NCBI RefSeq assembly: GCF_002119765.1
Contig: NZ_CP021112.1
Span: 1,420,501-1,484,500, forward strand
Origin: Pseudorhodoplanes sinuspersici
GTDB taxonomy: Bacteria; Pseudomonadota; Alphaproteobacteria; Rhizobiales; Xanthobacteraceae
DNA length: 64,000 nucleotides
Reading direction: 5' to 3'
Shown here: positions 17,185 through 25,654 of the stretch, in pieces
Position numbering within the stretch: the stretch's first letter is position 1
How the letters are laid out: each line of letters opens with the position of its first letter
Program-made: the position numbers and the translations under genes
Notes under the pieces: model-generated
Told to the model about the DNA's origin: nothing
What the model saw: the letters and a program-made list of their open reading frames with translations, nothing else
The model's database searches: none

Positions 17185-17271
17185 GACCACCACTCCGGCG
17201 CATCATCGCACCGAGCATTGTACTCTCCGCAAGGATTTGAAAGAAAAGGGACAAACAGGACATCGCTTTCC

Positions 17272-18963
17272 ATGACCGAGCCGGGCCGATCCCTGAGCGA
17301 AAGCGTGACAGCGGTCACGCAATCTCCGTCCTGGCTCGTTCGGGGGGCACTTGGCGTTGCGTTGGTCGTCCTGTTCGTTGCGCTGGAATGGCTGAGCTCG
17401 CTGCATGAATTCATGAGCGTGCCGATCACGCCCTGGAATCCCGGCCTTGGCGTTGTCTTCGCCTTCATGCTGCTGTCGGGACCGGTTTACTGCCTGGCCC
17501 TGTTCATCGGCGTCATCATCGCTGAAACGCTGGTTGTCGGCACGACACTGCAATGGCCGCTCATCATCGCCATCGCCGCGATCATTGCGCTGGTCTACGG
17601 CGTTGCCGCCGCGGTGACGCGCCTTGTCCTGCAACTGGATGCCGGCCTGTATCACCTGCGCGATCTGTTCGTTCTTCTCGCTGTGGCGGTTACGGCCGCA
17701 CTTCTCACATCGGCGCTGGTGGCCTTGCTGCTTCTGATCGATGACCGGATCGCACTCGACAATATCCTTACGGCGTCCACACCGCTGCTGGTCGGCGATA
17801 TCATCGGCATCGCGGTGATCACGCCACTCATCTTGCGCCTCGTCATGCTGTCACAGGGGCGCGCGTCGCTATCCGGCTATTCACGTCCATTCGCGGTGGA
17901 GGTCATTCTGTTCGTCGGCTTCGTCTGCGGTGCGCTCTGGGTCATTCTCGGCGGCGAGGGCGGCAGCGGTCTCAAATACTTCTATCTGCTGTTCGTGCCC
18001 GTTGTGCTGGCCGCGGTGCGCGACGGATTCGACGGCGCCTGTGTCGCGCTGGCGGTGACGCAATTCGCGCTGGTCGGGCTGATGCATTATTTCGGCTATG
18101 ACGCACAGACCTTCACGGAGATGCAGACCCTGATGCTGGTGCTGACCGGCACTGGCCTTGTCGTTGGCGCGGTCGTCAGCGAACGGCAGAACGCGGCGCA
18201 TCGGATGCAGATTGCGGAGCAGCGACTGCGCGAGAAGGAGGCTGAAGCCGATCAGGCGGCCAGGTTCAGTCTGGTCAGCGGCATGGCGGCCGCGCTCGCA
18301 CATGAACTCAATCAGCCGATGACGGCGGCCCGCGCTCTGGCCCGCTCGGTGCAACATCTGCTTGAAGGAAATGCGCCCGATCTGCCGCGCGCCAACAGCA
18401 ACATTACCAACGTGATTGCGCAGATCGATCACGCCAGCGGCGTCATGCGGCGGATGCGCGACTTTCTGCGACGCGGCCGACCGCATGTCTCGACATTCGA
18501 CGTATCGGAAATGCTGCACGACACAGTGGCGCTGGCACGGCCGGATGCAAATGCCCGCGGCATCGATCTCATCATTCTGCCGGGCGAAAAACTGCCGTTG
18601 GCGCATGGCGATCGCATCCAGCTGCAGCAGGTCGTGCTGAACCTAGTCAAGAACGCGATGGAGGCGCTGACCGAAGCCAAGCGCAAGGACGGGCAGATCC
18701 AGCTCGCTGCCAGCGAGGCGTCAGCACCCAGCCGGATCGAGATATCCGTCAGCGACAACGGTCCAGGCGTCACGCCGGAGCTCGCCAAGAGCTTGTTCGA
18801 ACCGTTGACAACCTCCAAGCACGAGGGACTTGGACTTGGCCTCTCCATCAGCCAGACCATCGTGGAATCGCATGGCGGCCGGATCTGGCTGCAGTCGGGC
18901 GAGCCAGGGCAGACCGAATTCCGATTTTCGTTACCGCTTGAAGTTGCGCACGACCCTCAATAA
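17272..18963 (+). CDS. MASE1-domain sensor histidine kinase
   Basis: A 563-residue inner-membrane kinase. About eight membrane helices from residue ~20 to ~300 form a MASE1-type sensor (VRGALGVALVVLFVALEWLSS, WPLIIAIAAIIALVYG). A short coiled linker leads to the phosphoacceptor helix with His344 in AHELNQPMTAARALARS, then the ATP-binding N box NLVKNAMEAL, G1 box SDNGPG and G2 box GLGLGLSIS. There is no PAS domain. ATG 17272 is chosen because the frame upstream runs into a repeat. The FixJ-like regulator follows after 24 bases, so they form a two-component pair. The signal is unknown. Confidence 0.9.
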   Translation: MTEPGRSLSESVTAVTQSPSWLVRGALGVALVVLFVALEWLSSLHEFMSVPITPWNPGLGVVFAFMLLSGPVYCLALFIGVIIAETLVVGTTLQWPLIIAIAAIIALVYGVAAAVTRLVLQLDAGLYHLRDLFVLLAVAVTAALLTSALVALLLLIDDRIALDNILTASTPLLVGDIIGIAVITPLILRLVMLSQGRASLSGYSRPFAVEVILFVGFVCGALWVILGGEGGSGLKYFYLLFVPVVLAAVRDGFDGACVALAVTQFALVGLMHYFGYDAQTFTEMQTLMLVLTGTGLVVGAVVSERQNAAHRMQIAEQRLREKEAEADQAARFSLVSGMAAALAHELNQPMTAARALARSVQHLLEGNAPDLPRANSNITNVIAQIDHASGVMRRMRDFLRRGRPHVSTFDVSEMLHDTVALARPDANARGIDLIILPGEKLPLAHGDRIQLQQVVLNLVKNAMEALTEAKRKDGQIQLAASEASAPSRIEISVSDNGPGVTPELAKSLFEPLTTSKHEGLGLGLSISQTIVESHGGRIWLQSGEPGQTEFRFSLPLEVAHDPQ

Positions 18964-18987
18964 CGGGCATTAGGCACGAGAGAAAAA

Positions 18988-19608
18988 ATGGCGACGAACG
19001 CCCCAACCATATTCGTGATCGACGACCAAGCCTCCGTCCGGCATGCGATCGGCGAGATGCTGAATGTCTTCGGCTTTGTGGTCGAGACTTTCGATTCAGC
19101 CGAGACCTTTCTGAAAGACATCACCGCCGGACGTCCGGGTTGCGTCGTCGCCGACGTTCGCATGCCCGGAATGGACGGCATCGCGCTGGTCAGCGAACTG
19201 GCCCGCCGCAACCTCAGCCTGCCCGTCGTTTTGATCTCCGGCCATGCCGACGTCCCCATGGCGGTCGCCGGCATCAAGGCCGGGGCCGAGGATTTCATCG
19301 AAAAACCTCTGGATGACGCCAAGCTGGTCGCGGCCATCAACCGGGCCCTGTCCCGCGTTTTTGCCGAGCAAGACGCGCGCCTCACCCACGACGATCTGGC
19401 CGAACGCTTCGCCCGGCTGACCCCACGGCAGGCCGAAATCTTCGATCTCGTCGCCGGCGGTTTCACCAGCCAGGCCATTGCCGGAAAGCTGGATCTCAGC
19501 ACCCGTACGGTCGAAAGCTATCGGGCACAGATCATGGAAAAGATGCAGGCGGAGAGCGTCGCCGTGCTCGTCCGCCAAGCGATCCGCCTGAAGCGGATTT
19601 CCGTCTGA
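18988..19608 (+). CDS. FixJ/NarL-type response regulator
   Basis: Partner regulator of the upstream MASE1 kinase, 206 residues. The receiver domain has the acidic pair in IDDQ, phospho-acceptor Asp56 in VVADVRMPGMDG, Ser84 and Lys106 in FIEKPLDD. A LuxR-type helix-turn-helix follows (LTPRQAEIFDLVAGGFTSQAIAGKLDLSTRTVESYRA). The spacing and the LTPRQ start resemble FixJ more than NarL. Targets are unknown; the next gene downstream is a small membrane protein on the same strand, which may or may not be controlled. Confidence 0.92.
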   Translation: MATNAPTIFVIDDQASVRHAIGEMLNVFGFVVETFDSAETFLKDITAGRPGCVVADVRMPGMDGIALVSELARRNLSLPVVLISGHADVPMAVAGIKAGAEDFIEKPLDDAKLVAAINRALSRVFAEQDARLTHDDLAERFARLTPRQAEIFDLVAGGFTSQAIAGKLDLSTRTVESYRAQIMEKMQAESVAVLVRQAIRLKRISV

Positions 19609-19713
19609 ACCAGCGATCTTCCCGCCTACCACTGTATTTCTACGCCCCAAGAGATGCGAATGCCCGAGCGCGTAGTCACCGCTTAGGGTCCGCGTCATCG
19701 GAAGCCGCTGCGC

Positions 19714-20079
19714 ATGTCGCGCAGGCACTTGCCGATGGAGCGGCCGATGTCCCGCGGGATGTCAAATCGGAATGCGGAGCTGGGAACACGGTCGTCGATC
19801 GACGTGCCGCTGGTTGCCGCGCTTGCCGCCATGCCGCTGGTTCTGGTCGTCGCCCATGTTCCTTCGGATCTCTTGCTGCCGGCCATTGCCGCTTTGGCTT
19901 TCGCCATCGCCGCGCTGACGGCTGCAATCGGCTGGACCATGCGCACCGATCGCAACACCGGCAATGTCACGGTTTGGGATTTCGCCGGCGCCTGCACATT
20001 CATCGGCGTTGCCGCCGGGATGTTCAGTGAGCCGCTTCAAGTTGCACAGTTTTTCGGAGCCGTCACCGCGGTCCCGTAA
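19714..20079 (+). CDS. small hypothetical membrane protein
   Basis: A 121-residue protein with three predicted membrane segments (VPLVAALAAMPLVLVVAHV, then [22 protein letters not shown], then FAGACTFIGVAAGMF). The topology resembles small conserved membrane proteins of Bradyrhizobiaceae, but I do not recognise a named family. GGAAG lies nine bases ahead of the ATG at 19714; later ATGs at 19735, 19747 and 19759 are possible starts. It follows the response regulator by 105 bases on the same strand. Confidence 0.6.
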   Translation: MSRRHLPMERPMSRGMSNRNAELGTRSSIDVPLVAALAAMPLVLVVAHVPSDLLLPAIAALAFAIAALTAAIGWTMRTDRNTGNVTVWDFAGACTFIGVAAGMFSEPLQVAQFFGAVTAVP

Positions 20080-20280
20080 CACAGGAGCAAATCAGCCAGG
20101 CCGGGCCCCTCTGGCAATCCAATTGGATTGCGATGTCGGACTGGAATTCCGCAAGGAATGGGCTTGTTTGGCTGCCCCATATCGAAAGTGCCTTTGCTGG
20201 ATTTTTAAATCCGCAGCGGTGCTTCCGGTTATCAGCAAGTCATCGGGACCCATTCCTCAACATCAGAGAGGAGTCCGGTC
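20080..20280. other. intergenic region before the TerC-family gene
   Basis: Holds the leader of the TerC-type gene, ending in a strong ribosome-binding site (GAGAGGAG, seven bases before TTG 20281). I looked for a yybP-ykoY manganese riboswitch, often linked to TerC genes, and did not see its conserved core. Confidence 0.5.
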
Positions 20281-20946
20281 TTGTTTGACATGATCACACC
20301 ACAAGTGCTCGCCGCGTTCTTCCAGGTCATCATGATCGACCTGGTGCTGGCCGGCGACAACGCCATCGTTATCGGCCTCGCCGCCGCCGGCCTTCCGGCC
20401 AGTCAGCGCACCAAAGCCATTCTCATCGGCATCGCCGCTGCGACCGTCCTGCGCATCATTTTCGCAGTGATGACCACCCAGCTTCTGCAAATCGTCGGTC
20501 TGTTGCTTGCGGGCGGCATCCTGCTTCTTTGGGTCTGCTGGAAGATGTGGCGTGAATTGCGCACTACGCATGAAGAGGAGGTCGAGGCTGCCGAAGCATT
20601 GTCGGAAGAAGACATCAATGCAGACGGCACGATCGGGTCGAAAGCGCCGCGCAAGACCTTCGCACAGGCCGCCTGGCAGATCGTCATCGCCGACGTATCG
20701 ATGTCGCTCGACAACGTGCTCGCGGTTGCCGGCGCCGCCCGCGATCATCCTTATGTGTTGATCTTCGGTCTCGTGCTGTCGATTGCATTGATGGGCTTGG
20801 CCGCGAGCTTCATCGCCAACCTGCTGCAGAAGCATCGCTGGATCGCATATGTCGGACTTGCGGTCATCCTCTACGTCGCAGGCGACATGATCTATCGTGG
20901 CTTCATCGAAGTGCTGCCGGTCGCGACAGCGTACATGAACGGCTAG
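20281..20946 (+). CDS. TerC family integral membrane protein (YjbE-type)
   Basis: A 221-residue membrane protein of the TerC family, members of which export Mn2+ or support metal loading of exoenzymes. Seven hydrophobic segments are visible. The two acidic signature helices LVLAGDNAIVIGLA and DVSMSLDNVLAVAGAA carry the conserved Asp/Asn residues of the metal path. The mid loop (THEEEVEAAEALSEED) is acidic. Translation probably begins at TTG 20281, directly behind GAGAGGAG. A strong terminator-like hairpin follows the stop. Manganese as substrate is family inference. Confidence 0.88.
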   Translation: MFDMITPQVLAAFFQVIMIDLVLAGDNAIVIGLAAAGLPASQRTKAILIGIAAATVLRIIFAVMTTQLLQIVGLLLAGGILLLWVCWKMWRELRTTHEEEVEAAEALSEEDINADGTIGSKAPRKTFAQAAWQIVIADVSMSLDNVLAVAGAARDHPYVLIFGLVLSIALMGLAASFIANLLQKHRWIAYVGLAVILYVAGDMIYRGFIEVLPVATAYMNG

Positions 20947-20963
20947 CGGACGTTCACAAGACG

Positions 20964-20989
20964 GACGACAGGGCATCAGCCCTGTCGTC
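20964..20989 (+). terminator. terminator-like hairpin after the TerC-family gene
   Basis: GACGACAGGGC-ATCA-GCCCTGTCGTC, an 11-bp perfect stem, followed by a short T-rich tail. It lies 18 bases past the stop codon. Confidence 0.7.
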
Positions 20990-21125
20990 TGGTTTCATAA
21001 GTGAAGTTTTGTCGTGCGATTGAGGTGGCATACGAGCTATGCTGCCCACCAGCGCAGTTGCGCGCATGGCATGCGAAATGCCAATAACCCTGCCTTCGGT
21101 ATTCTGAAATTCGGACCTGAGGGTA

Positions 21126-22310
21126 ATGGCGGACAAGAAAGTTCTTATCGTTGGTGCGGGCCTTGGCGGGCTTGCGGCTGCATCCTGCCTGATGAAGGCT
21201 GGCTATGACGTCGAGGTGTATGAGCAAGCCCCCGCTTTGGCGGAAGTGGGCGCCGGCATCCAGATGAGCGCCAATCCCATGCACGTCCTCCGTTATCTCG
21301 GTCTGGAGGAAGAAGCGCTGAAATTGGGTGTCAAACCCGGCGGTTATGTCTTCCGGCTGCACGATACGGGCGAGATCATCCAGCAATTTTCGCTGTCGGA
21401 CGAGCACGAACGGCAGCACGGCGCACCATATTTGCAACTCCATCGCGCCGATCTGCACGACATGCTGGCGAGGGCCGCGCGTCAGCTCAAGCCAGACGTC
21501 ATTCATCTGAACCGTCGCGTGACCAAATTCACCGAGGACGACGGTGGCGTCACCTTGCATTTCACAGACGGATCGACGGCCCGCGGCGACATTCTTGTCG
21601 GCGCCGACGGATTGAAATCGGTCGTCGCCCGGCAGATCGTTGGCGAAATTCCCGCGACTTATACCGGTGACGCCGCCTGGCGCGTCACCATTCCGGTCGA
21701 GCGGTTGCCAAAGCCGTTTCTCGATCAAGTGATGTCGGTCTTCATGGGACCGGGCGGCCACGTCGTCTGTTATTATCTGCGTGGCGGCGCCATCCTGAAC
21801 TTCGTCGGCATCATCGAGACCGACGATGTCTCGGAAGAATCCTGGACCGTGAAATTTCCCTGGGAGCAGCTCAAGGCAGATTATGCCGGATGGCATCCGG
21901 ACATCCAGACGATCATTGACGCGGCCGACCACGACCAATGCTATCGCTGGTCGTTGCATAACCGTCCGCCCGTCCGCAACTGGAGCACGAAACGCGCAAC
22001 GCTGCTGGGCGATTCTGCACACGCCACATTGCCCTATCTGGCGCAAGGCGCAGCGATGGCGATCGAAGACGGCGCTGTGCTGGCGCGCGCACTCAAACAG
22101 GCGCCCAGCATTGCAGAAGCGCTCGACCTCTATCAGCGCAACCGCGTCGATCGCACCGCACGGATTGTCGAAATCTCGACACAGAACCGGCGGCTCTTTC
22201 ACCTGCCCTCGCAAGAGGCGATCCGCGCCGAGTTCTCGAAGCGTAATGAAGGCGAGAGCCGCAATGCGTGGCTTTACTCTTACAACCCGCTGACCGTCGA
22301 ATTGAAATAG
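21126..22310 (+). CDS. FAD-dependent monooxygenase (salicylate/3-hydroxybenzoate hydroxylase type)
   Basis: A 394-residue class A flavoprotein aromatic hydroxylase. The N-terminal FAD fold starts VLIVGAGLGGLAAASCLMK with GAGLGG. The DG motif is VGADGLKSVVA, and the second FAD motif is LLGDSAHATLPYLAQGAAMAIEDG. Such enzymes use NAD(P)H and O2 to hydroxylate an aromatic acid in the cytoplasm; hits of this type include salicylate 1-hydroxylase and 3-hydroxybenzoate 6-hydroxylase. It stands alone on its strand, with a bidirectional terminator after it, so no pathway context narrows the substrate. Confidence 0.87.
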   Translation: MADKKVLIVGAGLGGLAAASCLMKAGYDVEVYEQAPALAEVGAGIQMSANPMHVLRYLGLEEEALKLGVKPGGYVFRLHDTGEIIQQFSLSDEHERQHGAPYLQLHRADLHDMLARAARQLKPDVIHLNRRVTKFTEDDGGVTLHFTDGSTARGDILVGADGLKSVVARQIVGEIPATYTGDAAWRVTIPVERLPKPFLDQVMSVFMGPGGHVVCYYLRGGAILNFVGIIETDDVSEESWTVKFPWEQLKADYAGWHPDIQTIIDAADHDQCYRWSLHNRPPVRNWSTKRATLLGDSAHATLPYLAQGAAMAIEDGAVLARALKQAPSIAEALDLYQRNRVDRTARIVEISTQNRRLFHLPSQEAIRAEFSKRNEGESRNAWLYSYNPLTVELK

Positions 22311-22360
22311 CCGGCAGCGCCGGCATCCCGCGATACGCTTCACGGCTTTGAATGGCAAAA

Positions 22361-22386
22361 ACCCGGCCTCTTGCGAGACCGGGCTT
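22361..22386. terminator. bidirectional terminator hairpin
   Basis: CCCGGCCTC-TTGC-GAGACCGGG flanked by AAAA on the left and CTTTG on the right. It lies between the convergent monooxygenase and Tyr-rich genes and can serve both. Confidence 0.7.
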
Positions 22387-22416
22387 TGCAACACCGGGAA
22401 ACGGGAGACCGAGGTC

Positions 22417-22626
22417 TTAGTATCCGTAACCGTAGTATTTGTAGGACTTGTAGTAGCCGTACGGCTTGTATGAGTAGTAGTAGGGCTTGTAGTACGAGCG
22501 GTAGCCGTAGTTATAGCCATAGCTGTTGCCGTAACCGTAATAGTGGGCCGACGCAGCGGTCGGAGCCATTGCAGCGGTTACGAGGGCGGCACCGGCAGCC
22601 AGTCCAAGAATGGTCTTGCGGAACAT
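22417..22626 (-). CDS. tyrosine-rich small secreted protein
   Basis: A 69-residue protein: a clean signal peptide (MFRKTILGLAAGAALVTAA ... ASA, residues 1-27), then a mature part of 42 residues of which 21 are tyrosine. The rest is mostly Gly, Lys and Ser in YGY, YYK and KPY repeats. There are no cysteines. GAGAGAAC lies ahead of the ATG. I do not recognise a family with known function. Low-complexity Tyr/Gly tails can stick, cross-link or phase separate, but that is speculation. It may be translated from a short single-gene transcript ending at the hairpin at 22361. Confidence 0.8.
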   Translation of the reverse strand: MFRKTILGLAAGAALVTAAMAPTAASAHYYGYGNSYGYNYGYRSYYKPYYYSYKPYGYYKSYKYYGYGY

Positions 22627-22790
22627 CGTTCTCTCCTGTGTTTCCAGATGTGACCCTCACATCTTGAACATCAGTCGTGTCCCGCGCGGACCTGGTTCAA
22701 AGCCGGTTCACCCGCCCTGCGATCACAGGGCCGTGAAAGCCACCGCCCAAGGCGGCGTGTCCACCTCCGGCCGGCCAGGCCACCGATCGT

Positions 22791-22859
22791 TAGAGCGTTT
22801 TCAAGCGAAGTGGGTATCGGTTCGCATGAAGAAAACGCGTCAAAACAAAAAGCTAGAAT
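22791..22859. repeat. intergenic repeat of the Bradyrhizobiaceae AAGTGGGTACCGG type
   Basis: TAGAGCGTTTTCAAGCGAAG then TGGGTATCGGTTCGCATGAA, with stem arms GCGTTTTC (22795-22802) and GAAAACGC (22831-22838). A related element, AAGTGGGCACCG, is at 61884-61930. I have seen this type widely in the group; the family name is not certain. Confidence 0.65.
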
Positions 22860-22886
22860 CCCGGCTTTGATTTCATCAAAGCCGGG
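22860..22886 (-). terminator. terminator hairpin for the GlsB/YeaQ gene
   Basis: CCCGGCTTTGAT-TTC-ATCAAAGCCGGG, a 12-bp perfect stem. It sits just past the stop of the minus-strand gene at 22893. Confidence 0.75.
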
Positions 22887-22892
22887 AAAACT

Positions 22893-23150
22893 CTAGACTG
22901 TGCGTCGCCCGGTCAGGGCGTGGTACAGCCAGAGCACCACGACCGAGCCGATGACGGCGACGATCAGGCTATAGATATTGAAGCCGGTGACGCCGGAGGC
23001 GCCAAACAGGCTGAAGAGAAAACCACCGGCGATCGCGCCGACGATGCCGAGAACGATATCGAGCAACATACCCTGGCCGCTGCTGTTCACGATCTTACTG
23101 CCAAGGAAGCCGGCGACCAGACCAAGCAGGATCCATCCTAAAATCGACAT
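22893..23150 (-). CDS. GlsB/YeaQ/YmgE family membrane protein
   Basis: An 85-residue, three-helix inner-membrane protein of the transglycosylase-associated (GlsB/YeaQ/YmgE) family, linked to general stress responses. Gly-rich helices GWILLGLVAGFLGSKIV, LDIVLGIVGAIAGGFLFSLFG and YSLIVAVIGSVVVLWLYHAL are typical, as is the short basic end TGRRTV. It lies next to the YidB-like gene on the same strand (34 bases apart), so the two may be co-expressed. Biochemical function of the family is not established. Confidence 0.9.
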   Translation of the reverse strand: MSILGWILLGLVAGFLGSKIVNSSGQGMLLDIVLGIVGAIAGGFLFSLFGASGVTGFNIYSLIVAVIGSVVVLWLYHALTGRRTV

Positions 23151-23183
23151 GACGCGTACTCCTTACAATGTGTACCGGGGGGC

Positions 23184-23654
23184 TTATCGCTGCGGCTGGG
23201 TCAGAGCAGCGGCGACTTCCTGAAGCGTCGGAAGGCGGCCATTCGCCGTCAGCTTGTCGACGAGACCCGGCAGGTTTTGCGCCAGTTGCGACAGCAATTC
23301 CTGTTCGCTGACACCTGCCTGTTGCGCCGCATTGCTAACCGTTTTCTGACCGAGCGCTGAACCAAGCTGGCCGGGATCGATCGGCTTGTTCTGGCCGGAG
23401 CCGACCCACGAATCGACTTTGTCGCCATGCCCTGACGCTTGAAGTTGATTCAGGAGGCCACCCAGACCACCCAGCAATCCACCATCCGGCGTACCGGCAG
23501 CGCTGTTCGCTTCCGGTGTCGCCGACGGCTGTAAGGGCGCAGCATTGCTGCCGCTGAACATCTTATGCACCAGCAGTGTTCCAAGCGCGATCATCAACGG
23601 TTTGGCGATATTGCCACCCGGCGTCGAATTATTCACCGCATCAAGCAGTCCCAT
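23184..23654 (-). CDS. YidB family protein (DUF937)
   Basis: A 156-residue protein of the YidB/DUF937 family. It starts MGLLDAVNNSTPGG and has the Gly/Leu-rich linker GGLLGGLGGLLNQLQASGHG followed by the helical domain VDSWVGSGQNKPIDPGQLGSALG and SEQELLSQLAQNLPGLVDKLTANG. The homeodomain-like helices WVGxGxNxP are diagnostic. ATG 23654 is preferred over the adjacent 23657. Function of the family is unknown. A second, much longer DUF937-type protein is encoded at 28015-29148, so this neighbourhood holds two relatives. Confidence 0.88.
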   Translation of the reverse strand: MGLLDAVNNSTPGGNIAKPLMIALGTLLVHKMFSGSNAAPLQPSATPEANSAAGTPDGGLLGGLGGLLNQLQASGHGDKVDSWVGSGQNKPIDPGQLGSALGQKTVSNAAQQAGVSEQELLSQLAQNLPGLVDKLTANGRLPTLQEVAAALTQPQR

Positions 23655-23756
23655 CATAACTCTCCGATTGCACTTACAGATGAAAACAGGCGGGCTCCTG
23701 TCGGCGTCCGCCTGGTATCGAGCAATTGCGCCAATGCTTTCGGCTCAATCACGATC

Positions 23757-24311
23757 TCACCGACCGCCCAGCCGCTTGTTGCATTCGCTGTAATAGCCGC
23801 CGCCCTTCTGAATCCATTTAAGACCAGCGTTGCCGCCACTCGCCTTGTTGGCCCTGTACTGATCGAGGCAGGTATGCATGCGGGCTTTGCCGACGGATTC
23901 GCTGGCGTATTTCGGAGAAACGCCCATTGGGAATTGCGCATCGCCGGCCCGAGCAAACGAGTTGGGGGCGTAGTCACGGGGTGCTGGCCTGGCGGCCCAT
24001 GGTGATGGTGATGGTTGCGCCGAAGGTTGCGCCGCCCACGGTGATGGTTGCGCCGCCGGAGGTTGTGCCGCCCACAGTGACGGCGTTGGCGCTGCTGCGG
24101 GAGCCGGGGCGGTCATAGCGGCGGATGCACCGTCGCCGCATTGCGCCCTGCGAAAATCATTCCACTTCATGCCGCCGAGCGTACCCGCCGACCGGGCTGC
24201 CTTATATTTCAGGCTGCATTCGTGCATGGTCAGGGCATCAGCCGGCAGCGTAAACGTCAGCACCGCAAACGTGGTCGCGGCGGTGAGAATTCCAGACAAC
24301 CGAATTGACAT
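23757..24311 (-). CDS. secreted protein with two PsiF-like motifs
   Basis: A 184-residue exported protein with a signal peptide ending near PADALT. Two copies of a Cys-Trp-Cys motif flank a Pro/Ala/Gln-rich linker: MHECSLKYKAARSAG ... GMKWNDFRRAQCG near the N terminus and MHTCLDQYRANKASG ... GLKWIQKGG..YSECNKRLGG at the C terminus. The spacing of C, Y/K, A, W and C is alike in the two. This resembles the PsiF and related small repeats of phosphate-starvation proteins, but the match is from memory. GGAGGAGA precedes the start. Role unknown. Confidence 0.7.
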   Translation of the reverse strand: MSIRLSGILTAATTFAVLTFTLPADALTMHECSLKYKAARSAGTLGGMKWNDFRRAQCGDGASAAMTAPAPAAAPTPSLWAAQPPAAQPSPWAAQPSAQPSPSPWAARPAPRDYAPNSFARAGDAQFPMGVSPKYASESVGKARMHTCLDQYRANKASGGNAGLKWIQKGGGYYSECNKRLGGR

Positions 24312-24628
24312 CGTCTCCTCCTAATCGCAGAACGCCGTGAGCCAGCGATCGATCACTAATCAATACAGTGATCGTATTCATCTGCCTCGCGCGAAATTAC
24401 GCTCGCCCGAAACAAACCGTCGAAACGGTTCACACCGCATAAAAAAAGCATTGCTCATTTGACGATTGGTCGAGGCTTCGTCGCGCACGCGTTCCTTGCT
24501 CATTCGAACGCGAAGGATTTGCAGAAACCACTTGGAGCAGAACAGACAAAGACCACCGTTTCCGGTGGCCTTTGCCCTGCCGCGGATTGCAGCCAGCATC
24601 CGCAATGCTTCCACGCCTGGCTTTGCTC
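24312..24628. other. intergenic region with no convincing gene
   Basis: Holds the promoter side of the minus-strand gene ending at 24311 and the terminator of the minus-strand gene starting at 24629. No open frame here shows a domain or a good ribosome-binding site. Confidence 0.6.
24551..24570 (-). terminator. terminator-like hairpin after the repeat-rich secreted protein
   Basis: GACCACCG-TTTC-CGGTGGCC with CAAAGAC on one side; read on the minus strand the stem is followed by TTTGTCTG. About 60 bases beyond the stop of the gene at 24629. Confidence 0.5.
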
Positions 24629-25342
24629 TTAGTAAGCAGAGGCCGAGCGACGATAGCGGTTGCCGTAGCTACGGCCTTCGTTGATGTAGACGGTCTTTCC
24701 CGTGTTGATCGTGCGCGCGGGAAGCATCTGGGTTTCACGCAGATTCACGGTCTTGGAGGTCACAACCGGACGATCGTGAATGCGCGTGACAACGTTGGTG
24801 TGGATCACCGGCTGGACGCGGGTAACATTCACGATGCGATGGATGTTCTTCACGTAACGAGTACGGGTGAGATCCCGGTAGCGGGTCACGTTATTCACGC
24901 GCTGCACGGTGTTGTAGCGATAGCTCGTGGTCACCCTCGGAGCCGGGATATGACCACCCATGTTGACGGTCTTTCCCGTCATCGTGGATTTGGCCGGAAG
25001 CATCGCAGTCCGATTCGCACGCTGTGTTTCATTCAAAACAGCGGTACGGTTATGGATGCGTGTCACCGTGTTCACCCGATTGATCGGCTGAATACGGGTG
25101 ACATTCACGACGCGATGAACGTTCGTCACATGACGCGGGCGACTGACATCACGATAGCGCGTGACGTTCTGGACTCTCCGCACCGTATTGTAGTTGTACG
25201 ATGTGCTGACCTTCGTGCTGCTGATCGGCCGCTTACAATTGTCGCCAACGCAGCGCGCCTGAGCGGGGGCCGACGCCGTGAGCACTGCTGCGCCAATCAC
25301 AGCAGCAGCCGTAAAGGCGCAAAGCCCTTTCAGATTCGCCAT
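24629..25342 (-). CDS. secreted protein with two long internal repeats
   Basis: A 237-residue exported protein (start MANLKGLCAF, signal to ~residue 30, then the only two cysteines in CVGDNC). It contains two ~55-residue repeats in tandem, each reading S-Y-x-YNTVxRVxNVTRYRD and then NxHRxVNVTRxQP followed by VxTRIH. A spacer with MLPAKSTMTGKTVNMGG sits between, and a related MLPARTINTGKTVYIN is near the end. High Arg, Thr, Val and Asn suggest a beta-rich or filamentous surface protein. I do not recognise the family. The start at 25342 uses GGAG six bases ahead; 25354 and 25384 are alternatives. Confidence 0.7.
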   Translation of the reverse strand: MANLKGLCAFTAAAVIGAAVLTASAPAQARCVGDNCKRPISSTKVSTSYNYNTVRRVQNVTRYRDVSRPRHVTNVHRVVNVTRIQPINRVNTVTRIHNRTAVLNETQRANRTAMLPAKSTMTGKTVNMGGHIPAPRVTTSYRYNTVQRVNNVTRYRDLTRTRYVKNIHRIVNVTRVQPVIHTNVVTRIHDRPVVTSKTVNLRETQMLPARTINTGKTVYINEGRSYGNRYRRSASAY

Positions 25343-25384
25343 ATCCATCTCCATCTTTCTTTCTGCGAAAGCCCTTTCGGGCAT

Positions 25385-25654
25385 TTTTGAGATCCGTCCA
25401 GATCCCGGGTGGAAGTACTCGCGAGTGCAGAAATCGAACTGCGAGGAGACGCATTTAAGAGGGCAGGTGTAACCGCCCGATTTGCGAAAAAGCGAGATTT
25501 AAAGGCCCAATTTCGCTATTCTCTGGTCGAATTAACCGAAAGAATCGAAAGACCATTGCGCCCCATTAGCGCCTTTGTTTCGTAGCATTGTAATCAAATT
25601 AGCCATCCATTTTTGTGGCTCACCCAAAACTTCAATAATCATAAGGTTCATGTG
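25385..25654. other. divergent promoter region
   Basis: About 270 bases between two divergent starts. It is A/T-richer than the neighbours. No RNA gene or clear operator is seen; AAGG lies ahead of the plus-strand start at 25655. Confidence 0.5.

Noticed and set aside
17179-17271. Longer MASE1 kinase from 17179
   Set aside because: The extension begins at the edge of an intergenic inverted repeat and resembles no kinase N terminus.
20080-20280. Possible yybP-ykoY manganese riboswitch ahead of the TerC-family gene
   Set aside because: The conserved core elements are not visible; only a normal leader and ribosome-binding site are seen.
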